Source: Smittium mucronatum (Eukaryota > Kickxellomycota > Harpellomycetes > Harpellales > Legeriomycetaceae). From it: a stretch of DNA of 41,483 nucleotides. The stretch lies in NCBI GenBank assembly GCA_001953115.1, contig LSSL01001902.1, positions 6,384 through 47,866 on the forward strand, given 5' to 3'. Position 1 is the first letter of the stretch; the number at the start of each line of letters is the position of its first letter. Shown here one piece after another: positions 1-11,547 of the stretch. Both the position numbers and the translations under genes were made by a program. Below the pieces are notes generated by a model that did not search any database, was not told where the DNA came from, and saw nothing but the letters and a program-made list of their open reading frames with translations.

Positions 1-1920
1 GAAGTAAAATATTAAGATCTTCAAAAATCATCATTTTATTAGTCTAACGAGAGTATTTTTTAAAAATATTGATTTAATTTCATCTTATTCAAATATTATT
101 TATCAAAAGCTTAATGTTTCATAATAATAGTAATTTTATTTTATCATTTTTTTTAAAGAAATCACTTTTATTTTATGAATTAATAAAAATATTAACCTTC
201 TTAATATCGACTAAAAATAGTTTGAGCAATTTTAATTTAAAGATGACTCCATCTTGACAAGATATTTTTGGTTTAATCAAGTAACATATAATTATTTAGA
301 AATTTCATATTTTTAACAAAACAATTTCATGTCTTAATTACAAAGTATCCCATGAAAGTAGTAGTGATGATATTTTTAAATCCTATAAATTATACAAATT
401 GAAAAGCTGTGAAATATAATTAACATGATTTTTCAAAAATTAATTAAGAAATTAATAACCAGAATAATTTTAATTGTGCAAAAAAAAATAAGCACATATA
501 AGTATCAAAAGGACATACCAAAACTAAAAATATAACATGAGTTCACTTCAACTTTCTATAAATCTCTTTTCCTTTTAAATTATATTGTTATTTATTTTTT
601 TTGCCTGTAATTATGACATTATCTATTAAAGTTAAAATGAAACATTGAGAAAAATAATCTAAGGAGTTTTTTAAATAGTGTGAAGTAACTGAGGGTATGA
701 TTTCCAATTTACCATGATAAAAATTTCTTATTTTTTTCACAATAAAATTAAATTTGAATATAAATTTAATAATAAGCTTTTGAACGAAACGATTTTTTTT
801 GATAAGTTGTCATTTTTTTAATAATGAGATCTAATTTATGAAACTATTAGATATCATTTCAGTATATCTCCAATCTTTATGCTTCCAAATAGATGTCTTT
901 AATAATATAATGTTTTGTACAACCTGTTTTGTCGTATAAATCAATTGATAAGAGAAATTTTTGCTGCGGATAAAGTCTTGCATTGAACTGAAATTAAAGC
1001 CAATTTACATTGATCTAAAATACAAAGTAAATTAATATCATTTAATACTTGAATGTAATATAGAAAAGAAGCTAAGGTTCATAGAATCCTAAAATGCCGA
1101 GATTGTAAACTAAATTTGGTCATAATGAGAAAAAAATCGATGGTTTCTCATAAATTTATATATTTTTTACAGAAAGAAGCAGTATACTTGAATATAAATA
1201 TACCTAGCATCATGATTCAATATTTATATTCAAAACCTTTTAAACTAATGTTTACATACAAAATAGTTATATTAATGTTTAAATAGCGTTATAAATTTTT
1301 AATTGAAATAGTTTAGTCATTATAAGTTAAATTTGCTAAAGCTGGAATTTTTGTAAACCTAGAATTATATACTTGAGACTAAACGGCAATTTAAAGAAAT
1401 GTAAAAATTAAAATAAAAGACTTAAATACTATAATATAAATGATAGCCGTCTACTTCGGTTTATAGCTATATTTTAATCGATTTATTATTATCTTTTAAA
1501 GGAATAGAATCTAATTTAGAATATACTATTTTATTTAAATGATAATATCTTTGTATTGACAAATCTTAAACTAGTAAAGATTTTTGGATATAAAATGCCT
1601 CCGAGGATTTACTCCTGGAACTATAACATTTTGACTGCTCATTAATCTATCAAAGTAACAAATTTTCAACTGAATGCGCGAATTAGCTATATTTTAAAGA
1701 TAGTATTATAAAACTTGAAATTTTTTATTTTAGAATTAGTTTATATTAAATTATAGAAATAGGGGCTTTATATAAAAAGTCTGATTACAAATTTTACTCG
1801 TACTTTCAATCTAGGGAAAAGGATTAAAAGTAGCATACTAAATTGTTTTATCTGTAAATATCATAAAAATATTTAATGATAATTGTAATTAGTAATTGAT
1901 ATTCAATCTCCTTTGTGCTC
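1..1920. other. A+T-rich DNA without a recognisable gene
   Basis: No open frame, RNA gene or repeat stands out here. The only less A+T-rich patch is around 1595-1645, where a 16-codon ATG frame (begins MPPRIYSW) ends in TAA. It is too short to support as a gene. Confidence 0.6.
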
Positions 1921-2010
1921 ATGCTTTTTATAAAAATTCTCTTTGTCATCAGTGAATCTTTCGATTCTTTCAACAAAAAGGAAAAAATACAAAGAGTAGA
2001 TACTAATTAG
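1921..2010 (+). CDS. Short ORF with a signal-peptide-like N terminus
   Basis: This is a 29-codon ATG frame whose first eleven residues, MLFIKILFVIS, are hydrophobic after the start, followed by a charged stretch rich in Ser, Lys, Glu and Asp and a TAG stop. The composition (CTC, GTC, ATC, AGT, TCT codons) is less A+T-biased than the flanks. It could be a first exon carrying a secretion signal, because a GT lies within the last codons, or it could be chance. No downstream exon could be tied to it. The next coding feature is the Cys ORF at 2863, about 850 bp away, which is long for a fungal intron. Function unknown. Confidence 0.25.
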   Translation: MLFIKILFVISESFDSFNKKEKIQRVDTN

Positions 2011-2812
2011 GAAATTTTTGATAAATTATTATTGATTGGACAAGATATCTACACAAAAATATTTATAATAAGAATGAATTTGTTCTTGGTTAAACACAAA
2101 TAGGGTTGTTTCGTGTTAATTTTAATGCTGTTTTTTAAAAATTTATCAGAGATTTAAGACTTAAAGGATTGTTATTTGAAGATTTTTTATTTAAATCGAT
2201 TATTGAAATGACTATATATTTATTTGATCAATTTAATAAACAAATATATTTTAAAGCCTAAAATTATACAATATAAATGATGAGTACTTGACGCTTAATA
2301 ACCAATTCCCAAAATTTAATTGAAGTATGATTCACAAAAAAAAATTATACTTTTATAATTTTTTTGACATTAACTATTTTATACTCTTTCCAACTTTTTT
2401 TATGTTCAAATTGCAAATTTCATTTCAATTTCTATCTTACATAAACTAAAAAGTTGATTATATGGATCAATTTTTTATATCGTATCAATAGATGTTTGAG
2501 GTTTCCTTATATAATCTCATTTGTTCCTAGTAAAAAGGTCATTAATTCATTATATCTTGAGTGTTACAAATAAATGATTTGAAACTCCCATAAATAAAAA
2601 AAAAATTATCTTAATTATAAAATGCATTTTCATCGTAAATATTCAATTTAAACTAATAAGGATATTTATCAGTATAAAGATGTGTAGGTAAATTTTTTTT
2701 AAACATTCTGGAAATATTCGGAAAATATGCGTATATAATATCAATTGATTCGAAAGTCTCTAGTATTAAATTACTATAGTTTAACATAAATAAATACCCA
2801 CATCAGAAACAC

Positions 2813-2820
2813 TATAAAAG
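2813..2820 (+). promoter_or_regulatory. Possible TATA box
   Basis: The octamer TATAAAAG ends 42 nt before the ATG at 2863. The position would suit a core promoter with a short leader. In DNA this rich in A and T such a match is weak evidence by itself. Confidence 0.25.
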
Positions 2821-2862
2821 ATACATCGATACTTGCAGAAATTGAAATTATATATCAATAAC

Positions 2863-3003
2863 ATGAATACATCTTTCTTCACTCATAAAAATCCTTTTGC
2901 TGTTAATTGCTATTATGCATTCATAAATACACCTGATGGACAAGGTGTAGCTAAAATCGACTGTAACGATCCTGATTGTTTGCTGTCAAGAAGATTGTAT
3001 TGA
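2863..3003 (+). CDS. Small Cys-motif protein, family member 1 (46 aa)
   Basis: This intact ATG-to-TGA frame encodes 46 residues. Three cysteines sit at positions 16, 34 and 39, with Pro11 and the C-terminal pattern D-C-N-D-P-D-C followed by LLSRR. The protein at 25540 matches it with about half of residues identical, including SFFTH, NPF, the Asp-Cys pair and SRR. The ORF at 6242 keeps the same Met-to-Cys16 distance and the same D-C-x4-C-x2-S tail. Base use is visibly less A+T-biased than the flanks and the frame has no stops, which suggests selection. The frame stays open for 14 codons upstream of the ATG, and a CAG lies 25 nt upstream, so an unseen upstream exon with a signal peptide cannot be excluded. 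As read, there is no signal peptide or membrane segment. Function unknown; an effector-like role is only an inference from setting and size. Confidence 0.6.
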   Translation: MNTSFFTHKNPFAVNCYYAFINTPDGQGVAKIDCNDPDCLLSRRLY

Positions 3004-4400
3004 TTAGAGGCCCTACTTATATTTTACTTTATTATTGTATTGCTCAATTCAAACGGTACTATGTTTTTAATAATTATAAATGAACAAATGATTTTTTAAT
3101 ATAATTCAATTCTTAAAAGCTAATAGGGAATCGATTGAACTAACTATTGTCAGTATTTACTATATATAGAGAAAAAATTTAGATACGGTAATAATTTTTC
3201 TCTCTGAAAAATGTAAGTGAATAAAAAGTTTATTTTAAATAAAGATATGACTCTTAAAATCTTGGTAATTCTTTAGAATTTCAATAAGTGATCAAATTTC
3301 TGTTAGTATTTTTTTCTAATTTACACGGAATAAAGAATTTAATAATTAATAATGTATCAAATCATATTGAACCGAAATTCGTTAATTTATTTTTAGTATA
3401 TGAATGTATTCCATATAATATTTTTAAAAAAAGAACATCTATTTTTTTATCCTTAAATTTTAAATTGTTTTAAATAACTTCAAATATTGTGATTTTTGAA
3501 AAAATCTATTAAAATAAATACAAACATGGTAAAAAAATTTTTTTTTCTCAAAATTCATCGATTCAGTTTTGGCACTAAATTAAGATAATAATTACAGGGT
3601 ATAATATGAATTAGTATAAACAATGTATAAATCAAAAGCCACAAATGCTTCTAGTAGGAAGAGCCTGAAATATACCTTAATAATTTACTCTATATAAAAT
3701 TAAATATTGAAAGAATCAATACATTTTTTATAAATTTTTTACATGTTGTAATAGAAATGTGAACGTATAATGGTATTTTTTTCTAATAAAGTCTTGAATT
3801 TAGATTTTTTATTTATTTTTTAGTAATTTTTTTTTCTTTTTTATTTCAATTTTGGTAAAAGGATTATTTTTATCGATTGATTATAAATTTTTTTTCACTG
3901 CGAAAATAGATTAGCAAAATAGATTTTATTCCGTTTTAAATTCAGTCTTAGTTAGAATGTAGCTCTTGTATTTTTTGTAAATTTAAATTTATACTTGAAC
4001 AATGACTAGATTTACTCAATAATATACACGGTTAGTTAAATTAATGGAAAAATATAACAAAAATATATGTATATTTTATAATATCAACTTTGAAAGGGTT
4101 AAACAGATTTTATAAAGACAAAAATTTTATAAAAAATACTTTAAAAAATTTTCTATAGCAATATCCAATTAGAAGATTAGTTTTTTTTCAAAACTATTTT
4201 CAAAAAATATAAATCATGCGTGTGTTTGAGAGATTAAGCAGTATTTTTTTTTATTTATAAGGTTTTTTTTTATGAGAAATAAAAAGTCTACCTAAGAACC
4301 TAAAATAAATCTGATTATAAATATACGAATTTATAGCATCGATATTGAAAATACTTCTATCAAGTAAAATTAAAGGGTTTGGATTTCTAAGATCACAATT
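2863..4400 (+). repeat. Segmental duplication, copy 1 (partner 25540-27110)
   Basis: Collinear similarity to the right-hand copy runs through the coding ORF and well past it. Anchors include 3646-3666 with 26319-26340 (CTTCTAGTAGGA versus ATTCTAGTCGGA), 4003-4058 with 26719-26770, 4092-4142 with 26805-26855, and 4338-4362 with about 27053-27076 (TCGATATTGAAAATAC identical). The copies are heavily diverged by transitions and small indels, so the duplication is old. Outer borders are approximate. Confidence 0.65.
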
Positions 4401-4722
4401 TATAAAATATTAAATTTATTTAAAATTTTTTTTTAATGTACTAAATTTTTTTAATTTGAAAATTTCTACAAAAAAAAAATCTAAAAAAATTTTAAATATA
4501 TTTCAAATGAACATAGATATTTTAATTTAATGGGCTGTATTTATTTTTCATGAATATTTAGATTAAATAAACATCAATTAGTACTGAAGATATATGATTT
4601 TTATATATAATTAATAATTATTATTACTTTTATTAAAAAAAACACGGTTTTATTCATATATTAAAAAAAATATTAGCTCAATCATCATATGCATTATTTA
4701 TAATAAATCCAAAGAAATTAAA

Positions 4723-4768
4723 ATCGATTGATTTAAATCGATTGATTTAAATCGATTGATTTAAATTT
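4723..4768 (+). repeat. 14-bp tandem repeat, three copies
   Basis: The unit ATCGATTGATTTAA occurs three times without a mismatch, starting at 4723, 4737 and 4751, with a few bases of a fourth copy. The repeat contains ATCGAT and TTTAAA palindromes. It is a small minisatellite with no gene nearby. Confidence 0.9.
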
Positions 4769-4918
4769 TAGCCAGGATTAACGTATTAAATAGCTTTTTT
4801 AATAGAAAAGTCATTTATCTAATTTTTTAACTTTATCATTCGGATATCTCATATGATCCGATTTATAAATGAATAATACTTAATTTGTTGGGTTTATAAT
4901 TTAAAAATATTTCATTTG

Positions 4919-5035
4919 ATGTTAATAGTTAGCGAGTTAATTTTTACACAATATTTCAAATCAAATGATATTTTTAATAGAGCAGCATTGACAGCTTTTC
5001 CAGAAGGTAAATGTGACTTTATATTAGATATCTGA
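4919..5035 (+). CDS. Short ORF or exon of unknown function (38 codons)
   Basis: An ATG frame of 38 codons ends in TGA. The second half (NRAALTAFPEGKCDF) uses codons less A+T-biased than the surroundings. The sequence GAAG|GTAAAT near its end resembles a 5' splice site, so this may be the first exon of a larger gene whose remainder is not recognised. The start of the protein is mildly hydrophobic (MLIVSELIF), which is not enough to call a secretion signal. I do not recognise the family. It may also be a coding relic. Confidence 0.3.
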   Translation: MLIVSELIFTQYFKSNDIFNRAALTAFPEGKCDFILDI

Positions 5036-6241
5036 TTATGTTTTGAAATCAATTTTCATTATAATATTTTCCTTCATTTAATGAATTAAGTTGTAATAAT
5101 TCAAATTAAGAGCCGACATAATTTATATGTTTTTAAGTAGAAAAAAAGTAATTTAATCATCGAACTACTTTTATTGAATTATCTATTTCATAGAAATGAT
5201 ATCAATGAATTTTTGATTTTGAAAATTTACATTTTTTCATAAGATTGGAAAATAAATAACATGTTTATAAAAGTGGAGAAAAATTTAAAAAATTTCTACA
5301 AACTGATAAATATTATATTTTTTCCACCACCACTCATAGGATTAATGGAAAAATATATTTTATTGGTGGAATAATAATGACATCAGCTTTAAAATTCACC
5401 TGTTGTCAAAATTGAGGAGTCTTGTTTTTCTATTTTATATATGGCATAGTGATCTTATGTTCTTTATTCATTAAAAGATGTAACTTTATCAAATGAAAAC
5501 AAATCTCATTATTTTTCATTATATTTATGCAAAATCTCATTCAATTCTTTCTATTACTAATTTTAATAAATAACTATATCAGAATAAATATCAAAATTTC
5601 ATAAACTCAGATTTCATTAATTTTTGATTAGTTTTCATTGTTATTTTAAATTTGACATGGTTACAAATTTCAGTGATTTGGGATTACGTTGATAATGAAT
5701 GTATCGAATAATTCATCAATGACAACTTTACAAAAATGATATATATTTCTTTATTAATAACTCTCATAATTGAATATACATATTTTTTTCAATAGTATTT
5801 CCATTTCGGCTAATAAAAACTAAAGCATAGAAAATCCAATAATTTAGGAAGATTTATATTCATGTTTACTAAATACTAGTTTTTAAAAATATATATATAT
5901 TTATGCAATTACTAACACAATTTAAATATATTACGTAATAGATGGATTTATTGATTAACCAAGATTCTTTGAAGAGATGAGCATAATTTTTTCTTCTGTC
6001 ATCAAAAAATTAAGTTAGGGCATTTTTATTTATCTCTATAAATTCTTTTTTTTTCTTCCAGAATATTTATATTTATAATGCCTATTTTTTTCAACTTTTT
6101 AAAAATAAAAGATTTTTTATTCAAATTCAAGCATCCTGAAATAAAATTGAAGAATTCTATTCTTTTTTATATCGCTATTATATAATAGTGTAAACATACA
6201 CCAGTTTTGATCATTTACCTGATAATATCGAAAAATATACG
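5036..6241. other. A+T-rich spacer
   Basis: No gene is supported. It contains the small hairpin at 5322-5371 and an ATG frame beginning MPIFFNF (about 6079-6183, 34 codons) that is of A+T-rich composition and probably chance. Confidence 0.5.
5322..5371. repeat. Short inverted repeat (hairpin)
   Basis: TTCCACCA at 5322-5329 is matched in reverse complement by TGGTGGAA at 5364-5371, enclosing a 34-nt loop. The flanks are A+T-rich and partly complementary. It could form a cruciform or be the remains of a small inverted-repeat element. Confidence 0.4.
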
Positions 6242-6385
6242 ATGGTTACTTCTAATAGAAATGCAGAAGGACCTCTTGTGGACAAATGCAGATTCAGTAG
6301 TAGTATTGATGGCAGAGAATTTACAAATATAGCTGATTGTTATTCCTCAAAATGTTTCACCTCTTTGTCTTATGGAGCTTTTTAA
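6242..6385 (+). CDS. Small Cys-motif protein, family member 3 (47 aa)
   Basis: An intact ATG-to-TAA frame encodes 47 residues with cysteines at 16, 33 and 38. Similarity to the ORFs at 2863 and 25540 lies in spacing rather than overall sequence: Pro11, Cys16 at exactly the same distance from Met1, a Gly in the middle, then A-D-C-Y-S-S-K-C-F-T-S fitting D-C-x4-C-x2-S. The frame is open for 17 codons upstream of the ATG, back to a TAA, and a CAG within it could be a 3' splice site, so the true protein may start in an upstream exon. No signal peptide is visible in the frame itself. Local composition is clearly less A+T-rich than the flanks. It sits alone, on the same strand as the other two members. 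Function unknown. Confidence 0.5.
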   Translation: MVTSNRNAEGPLVDKCRFSSSIDGREFTNIADCYSSKCFTSLSYGAF

Positions 6386-8249
6386 TTAATAGTATACTAA
6401 AAAACCTTTTTTTACTTATTTTTGTCTTTAAAATTATAAAATAAACAGTTTCAAAAACAATTTTAATTGATTTAATACTTGATTTTAGAAACTGAATTCC
6501 AGATTTCTATATTAAGAATTTGAGTTTTCAATGATTTTTAAAAACCCGTTTTATGCAAAGACAGTAAACTGAATATATTGAGCGAATATATTCCGGCTTT
6601 TTTAGGTATTAATCGATGTTTTAATAATAATATATATAAAACTTAAAGTTTGTAATTTAATAACTAAAATTTATTATATTTATTAATTAAACCGAATCTT
6701 GAGATTAAAAAAGATAAATCTTACTAGTTGATAATGTCTTTTAATACATAATTAATTAGGATTATGCTATCTTTCATGTTACATTACTACATTGTAGTTT
6801 TTAAAAAAGAAGTATTATATTTTTTCAACAGTTTTTAGTAAATTTTGATAATCAAAACAAAAAGGTTCAAGGAGAAACTTATCAAATCTATCAGGGGGCA
6901 TTAAAAATTACTATAAATATCTATTTAATTATTGTTATTCCATCAGACATACATAATATCTTTAAGATATGAAACAATTACCAAGTATTTCTAATATTAT
7001 TCAATTTTAATATGTATGGATTTTTTCACTTATCGATTTCAACACTCTGGGATCTCCTTAGGACACTTGGGTTGACATATGATTATGACAATATTTTTAA
7101 TATAGAACCCGAAGTAAAATCAGAAATAAATTATATTTGAAATAATAATCAATTGATATAATAGTATAAAAACTCGATTGTCACAAATTTTGTGCTATGG
7201 AGTTGCTTAGTCTCATCATTTTTCATAAAGTATAAAATATCAGAAAAGTTATATTCAACCAATGTAAAAAAATTTAGTTTTGTATTAAAAACAAATAGTA
7301 TAAAATATCAGCAAATGAATATAATAATGGGAGCATAAGAGTTTTTAGTATGCAAATAGACTTTTAAAACCCAATATTTCATGAAAATTTTATTTATCAA
7401 TTATGGATCACTTCATTTATTGTTAATCTTTAATTAGGTGATTGAGTACTTTGATGTGAACTAATCTGAGATTATAAAATTAAAATAAAATTGAAAATCC
7501 AGTCTATTTGTGGTTAAATTAGTAAATTTCATTGAAATGGATAGGTCTCAAAGAAAACTGGTATTAAAATCTGATTTTTTTAAAAAAAAACACTTTTTCA
7601 ATATGTTTTTATTGGTGTAAGATATTTAAAACTTGAATATCATATTTATAAAAGTCATTCAAGGGACCAATATTGTCACCGGGTAAATTTTAGAGCAGAG
7701 TAGCTAATAAAATATCTTTAATAATAAAAAAGTGCTTTAAAAATTAATGTTTTTAACATAAACATTAAAAATAAATTATTTACACCTACTTGCAGATCTC
7801 AAACTAAAAATTGAATTAATAGTATCTCTATCAATGTTAAAAATCAATTTTTGGATTTTGAGATTAAGGTCCAAAATTTATGGTTATTTAAAAAATATAA
7901 GACTAAATTCTATTATTGTATAATTATTTGTTATACACCATTCCAAAAATTAGGTATTAAGTTAATATAAAAAACTGATAGCAAAGGAATTAATTAGGTA
8001 TTATCTTTAAATAAGGACTTATATCTCTATCGATCATTATAACTAAAAGAAATTCAGTACACAAGTAGGACTTAGTAAATCATTCAAACAAATCATTCCT
8101 AATATAAGTGAGAGTATGGATGAAAAAGTTTTTTCATTATTTAATTAAGATAGAAAAGAGGTTTTTGAAATTTGAACAAGTTCATTCGCTTCTTAATATA
8201 ATTCTTACAGCTTTTAAATTATAAAAAAATAAAATCACGATATATAGTC
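6386..8249. other. A+T-rich spacer
   Basis: No gene is supported apart from the short Cys-rich open tail on the minus strand at 7039-7119, listed separately. Homopolymer runs and A+T-rich noise fill the rest. Confidence 0.5.
7039..7119 (-). pseudogene. Possible 3' exon or relic with a Cys-rich tail
   Basis: A 26-codon minus-strand frame without an ATG ends in CQPKCPKEIPEC and TGA, inside a short patch of near-normal base composition. The spacing C-x3-C-x6-C differs from the D-C-x4-C of the small-protein family. It may be the last exon of a lost or unrecognised small Cys-rich gene. No upstream exon was identified. Confidence 0.2.
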
Positions 8250-8700
8250 TTTTTCTTTTATCCTCAGACCATTTTCTTTCTTAATTTATCTTAGAAATTA
8301 ACTATCCTTCAAAATTGATATTAGGATATATAGGGATCTACCAGAAGGAAATTTTGAGAATATGGAGAATTTGACCAAAATAAATGGGATAGATATAATT
8401 GAGAAAAAATAAGGGTTGTATAATGGGCATATTTATTGCAAAGTTATGGATAAATAATATTTATAGTCAAAAAAATTGAATTCTAGATATAGGAATAATT
8501 GTATTTTAATAAGATTGTCATTTTATAATACCTTTTATTATTTAGAAATTATAAGGATATTTAAATTTAAATTTACGTGTCATATCAAGCAAGTTGAATC
8601 ATTCAAAATTTTTAAGGACGATTTCTGGGGGTATAAGTCTCCTATAAAACATATAAAAGAGTCTAGGATTTTGATACCTAATTTAAAAAAGGTTAAATAA
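8250..8700 (+). pseudogene. Decayed coding frame of unknown family
   Basis: One plus-strand frame reads about 150 codons with only a few TAA/TAG stops. It contains stretches such as RDLPEGNFENMENLTKING and DDFWGYKSPIKHIKES, and its last 74 codons are open to the TAA at 8698. The stops could derive from CAA or CAG. No ATG, domain or catalytic motif is recognisable. It is probably a mobile-element or gene relic. An adjacent 78-codon hydrophobic open stretch at 9097-9333 is in the same frame register but too A+T-rich to judge. Confidence 0.3.
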
Positions 8701-9339
8701 AATGGTTTCTTTATCTTTATTGACTATAATTCAAAGAAAATTTGTGAATAAAAGGAATTGATCTTCTTAAATCCATCTTTCAATTAGTGAAATGTATAAG
8801 GTATTTTGAATAAAATTGTGTGTTTGTAAATATTTAATTCAGAGGGATGTCCTATAAAATAAATAATTTAATCATAATAAGAAGAAAAACTATACTTTTT
8901 TCAAAAGGGTAGGCTTAAATTTTTTTTTGTATTTTTATGGCGTAGTATATTTTTGAAGATAAATGAATTTATCTAACAGCATTAAAACTCCTTTTTATAT
9001 AAGATATTCTATAAATTTGATTTTTTTTTCATCTTAGAGTAGACATTTTTATATAATTTTAACAAGTTTTGCTCTAGGCAATAAAAATGATGGTAATTGA
9101 TAGGTAACAAAATCACGTTATATAAAAATAATATTTATGAGGGAGAAGGCTTTATTTATAGGTTTATCGAATTTTTAATGCAAATTTTTGATTTTTTTCA
9201 TAACTTTTTGTGTTATTTTTATTTGATTTACACTATGGGATATCTTTATAAAGTTATGTTTGATATTTCAGTTAGAAAATTCTTTTTAGGGTTAATTGTG
9301 ATGATATTTATAACCAAAAATTCAAAGCTCTAAAATACA

Positions 9340-11547
9340 CAAAAAAATTTGCTATAAAATCTAGTTATTTAGATAAGAGGCCTTTTATTTTCCACCTCAC
9401 ATTTTTTTAAAAATACTTTGATGAAACCAAATGTCATTTTTTTGGATTTAGAAAAATTAAATTTCTGTATGTAAAGACAATAATTTTTATGCTATAAATA
9501 AGAAGGAATTATTATTCTAAATCGATGTTATTTTTTCAAAAAAGCTGTATTTATATCAAATAGCTCCCCTCTTTGTTTTTCTCGGAAAAGTTTGTAGAAA
9601 GTATATATTTTGATGAATTTAGTTTGGTGAATTATAAAAAATCCCAGTCATTAATGGGAGTTCAATATAAAAATTTAAAAAGAAAATTTATTTTATATTT
9701 TCTATTTGTTAATTTTTAATTTTATTTGATTAAATTTAAAAAAAAAATTTTAACGCATTATATATATGGTCTTAGAATTATTGTTTCAAATTAGCTTAAG
9801 TATTGTGCATTAAAAAACCAATATTGATTTATTCCTTAATTTGCAAAAATATGCTTATAGTTTCAAATTATATTAGCTGCTGATGAGATGATAAAATATT
9901 TCAAACATGTATTTTAAAATGACTCTAATTTATTATTTAGAACTGTAAGTATTTAAAAGCTAAAAATTAAAAATTAAAAAAATCTGGATTCCTCATCAGT
10001 AAGTTAATATTGTGATAATTTTGAGTTTATTTGGAATATTAAAAAAACCAATAATAATATTGGGATCAATTTCGAAAAATTAAGATACTTATTTAGTTTA
10101 TCTTTAAATAGGAAACAATTTAAATGATAATAGAATTACTAATAATTACACAGTATCTTATAAATGTTATTTAATAGTGTTTTTAACAGAAATATATACC
10201 GGGATTGTTTAAAAGTAAAGTTGATAATATGGAAAGTAAATTGAGTTTGATAAAAAGCGAGCTCGTTTTAAAATCAAATTTTTTTTTTGAACAAATAAAC
10301 TAGATTTTGTTTAAAAAAAATAACTTAAAGAATTCAAACCCATATCCCCAATTTCAATTTAATATTAAAAAAACCAGATGTTTATTACCTATATTGATCT
10401 TAAATAATATTTTCGAAAAAAAAAATATTTCTCTTTTAAATTAATTTTAATCCCTCAGACTGAAAAATTAGATTATATAATTATTTTAATAATCATTGAT
10501 TTTGCGCATAAATTTTTTTCTAATATTTAAATCTCTCTATTTAATTTCATATATCTTTTCCAAAACTAATCATTAAATCATAAGTCAAAAAAAAAATAGA
10601 CACTGAATATCACTATTTATTTTAAATTAGGAAATAAAATTCGATCATAAGAATAGTGCCATATTAAAAAATTTATTTCCAATTTTTTAATATTTATTTT
10701 TATAACAAAAATACTAGAAGTTCAAAAAGATCCGGTCTTACATTTTTAAATCTGATAATAATATTTAAACAATTTTTATAAATTTATATTTTAGTACAAT
10801 TTTTTTCCTAGGGGTATTGAAATACTGACAGAAAAATAATTAAAATACGGAATGAAAATATATGTAATGTTCAGATTAGATTCACCAGTATTGCTATTGA
10901 CTTTTATACTAATTTTAAAAGGTAGTACAAATAATAGTTATAGCTAAATAGAAAAAAAAAATATTATTAATAAATCGATAGACTTTGAAACCACCCTTAT
11001 TTTAAAATGACTAATACGTTTTCTGCCGCCGAAAATCTTATAATAAGATTGAATCAGGACTACTTTTTTAATTTTCACAATTTTAATATTGTTTAATACA
11101 AATAAGTCTCAGATAATAATTAATTAGGTGGGGGGATGTAAAAATGATTCGAAGTAAAAAGACTACTATCTTAAAATTATCATGTTCTTTATTAACTTGA
11201 GTTTTAATGATTTATATTTATAGAACTCATTTATATCTAATACAATAATTTTTAAAATTTTGCGTAAAAAAAAAAAGCTTTAAAATTATTTTTAGTGGTT
11301 CGAATCGTGATACTTATCCGCATAGTTTTCATAAAATAATTTTTTCACAAAGTTCAAAAATAAATTTATTGTGGCTTAATAGATATTTAAAGGTGCTATC
11401 CTTATTTGTAAATAAAATTAGTGGTTTAGTATTTTTCTACAAAATTATAATTGAATTTTTTTATGTCTTTTATTTTCATACAATAAGAAACTTGAAAGGG
11501 TAGATAGATCTTTTGTACAATTCAGGTGAAACAAAATATATGATTCT
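9340..11547. other. A+T-rich DNA without a recognisable gene
   Basis: One 30-codon ATG frame near 11007 (begins MTNTFSAAENL) is less A+T-rich than its surroundings but isolated. Otherwise nothing stands out. Confidence 0.5.

Noticed and set aside
4092..4102. GAAAGGGTTAA, another TTAA-type end
   Set aside because: No partner end within a plausible distance, and the bases belong to the segmental duplication, where the other copy reads AAAAGGGTAAA.
7175..7194. Asp-Cys-x3-Cys (DCHKFC) resembling the Cys-family tail
   Set aside because: Spacing is one residue short, an in-frame stop lies four codons upstream, and Cys16 and Pro11 equivalents are missing.
9097..9333. 78-codon open stretch, the longest in the window
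   Set aside because: No ATG at its start (it opens with TTG), strong A+T codon bias and no motif. It is mentioned only as a neighbour of the relic at 8250-8700.
11296..11306. GGTTCGAATC resembling a tRNA B box (also reverse complement at about 21871-21881)
   Set aside because: No A box, cloverleaf stems or acceptor pairing could be found on either side.
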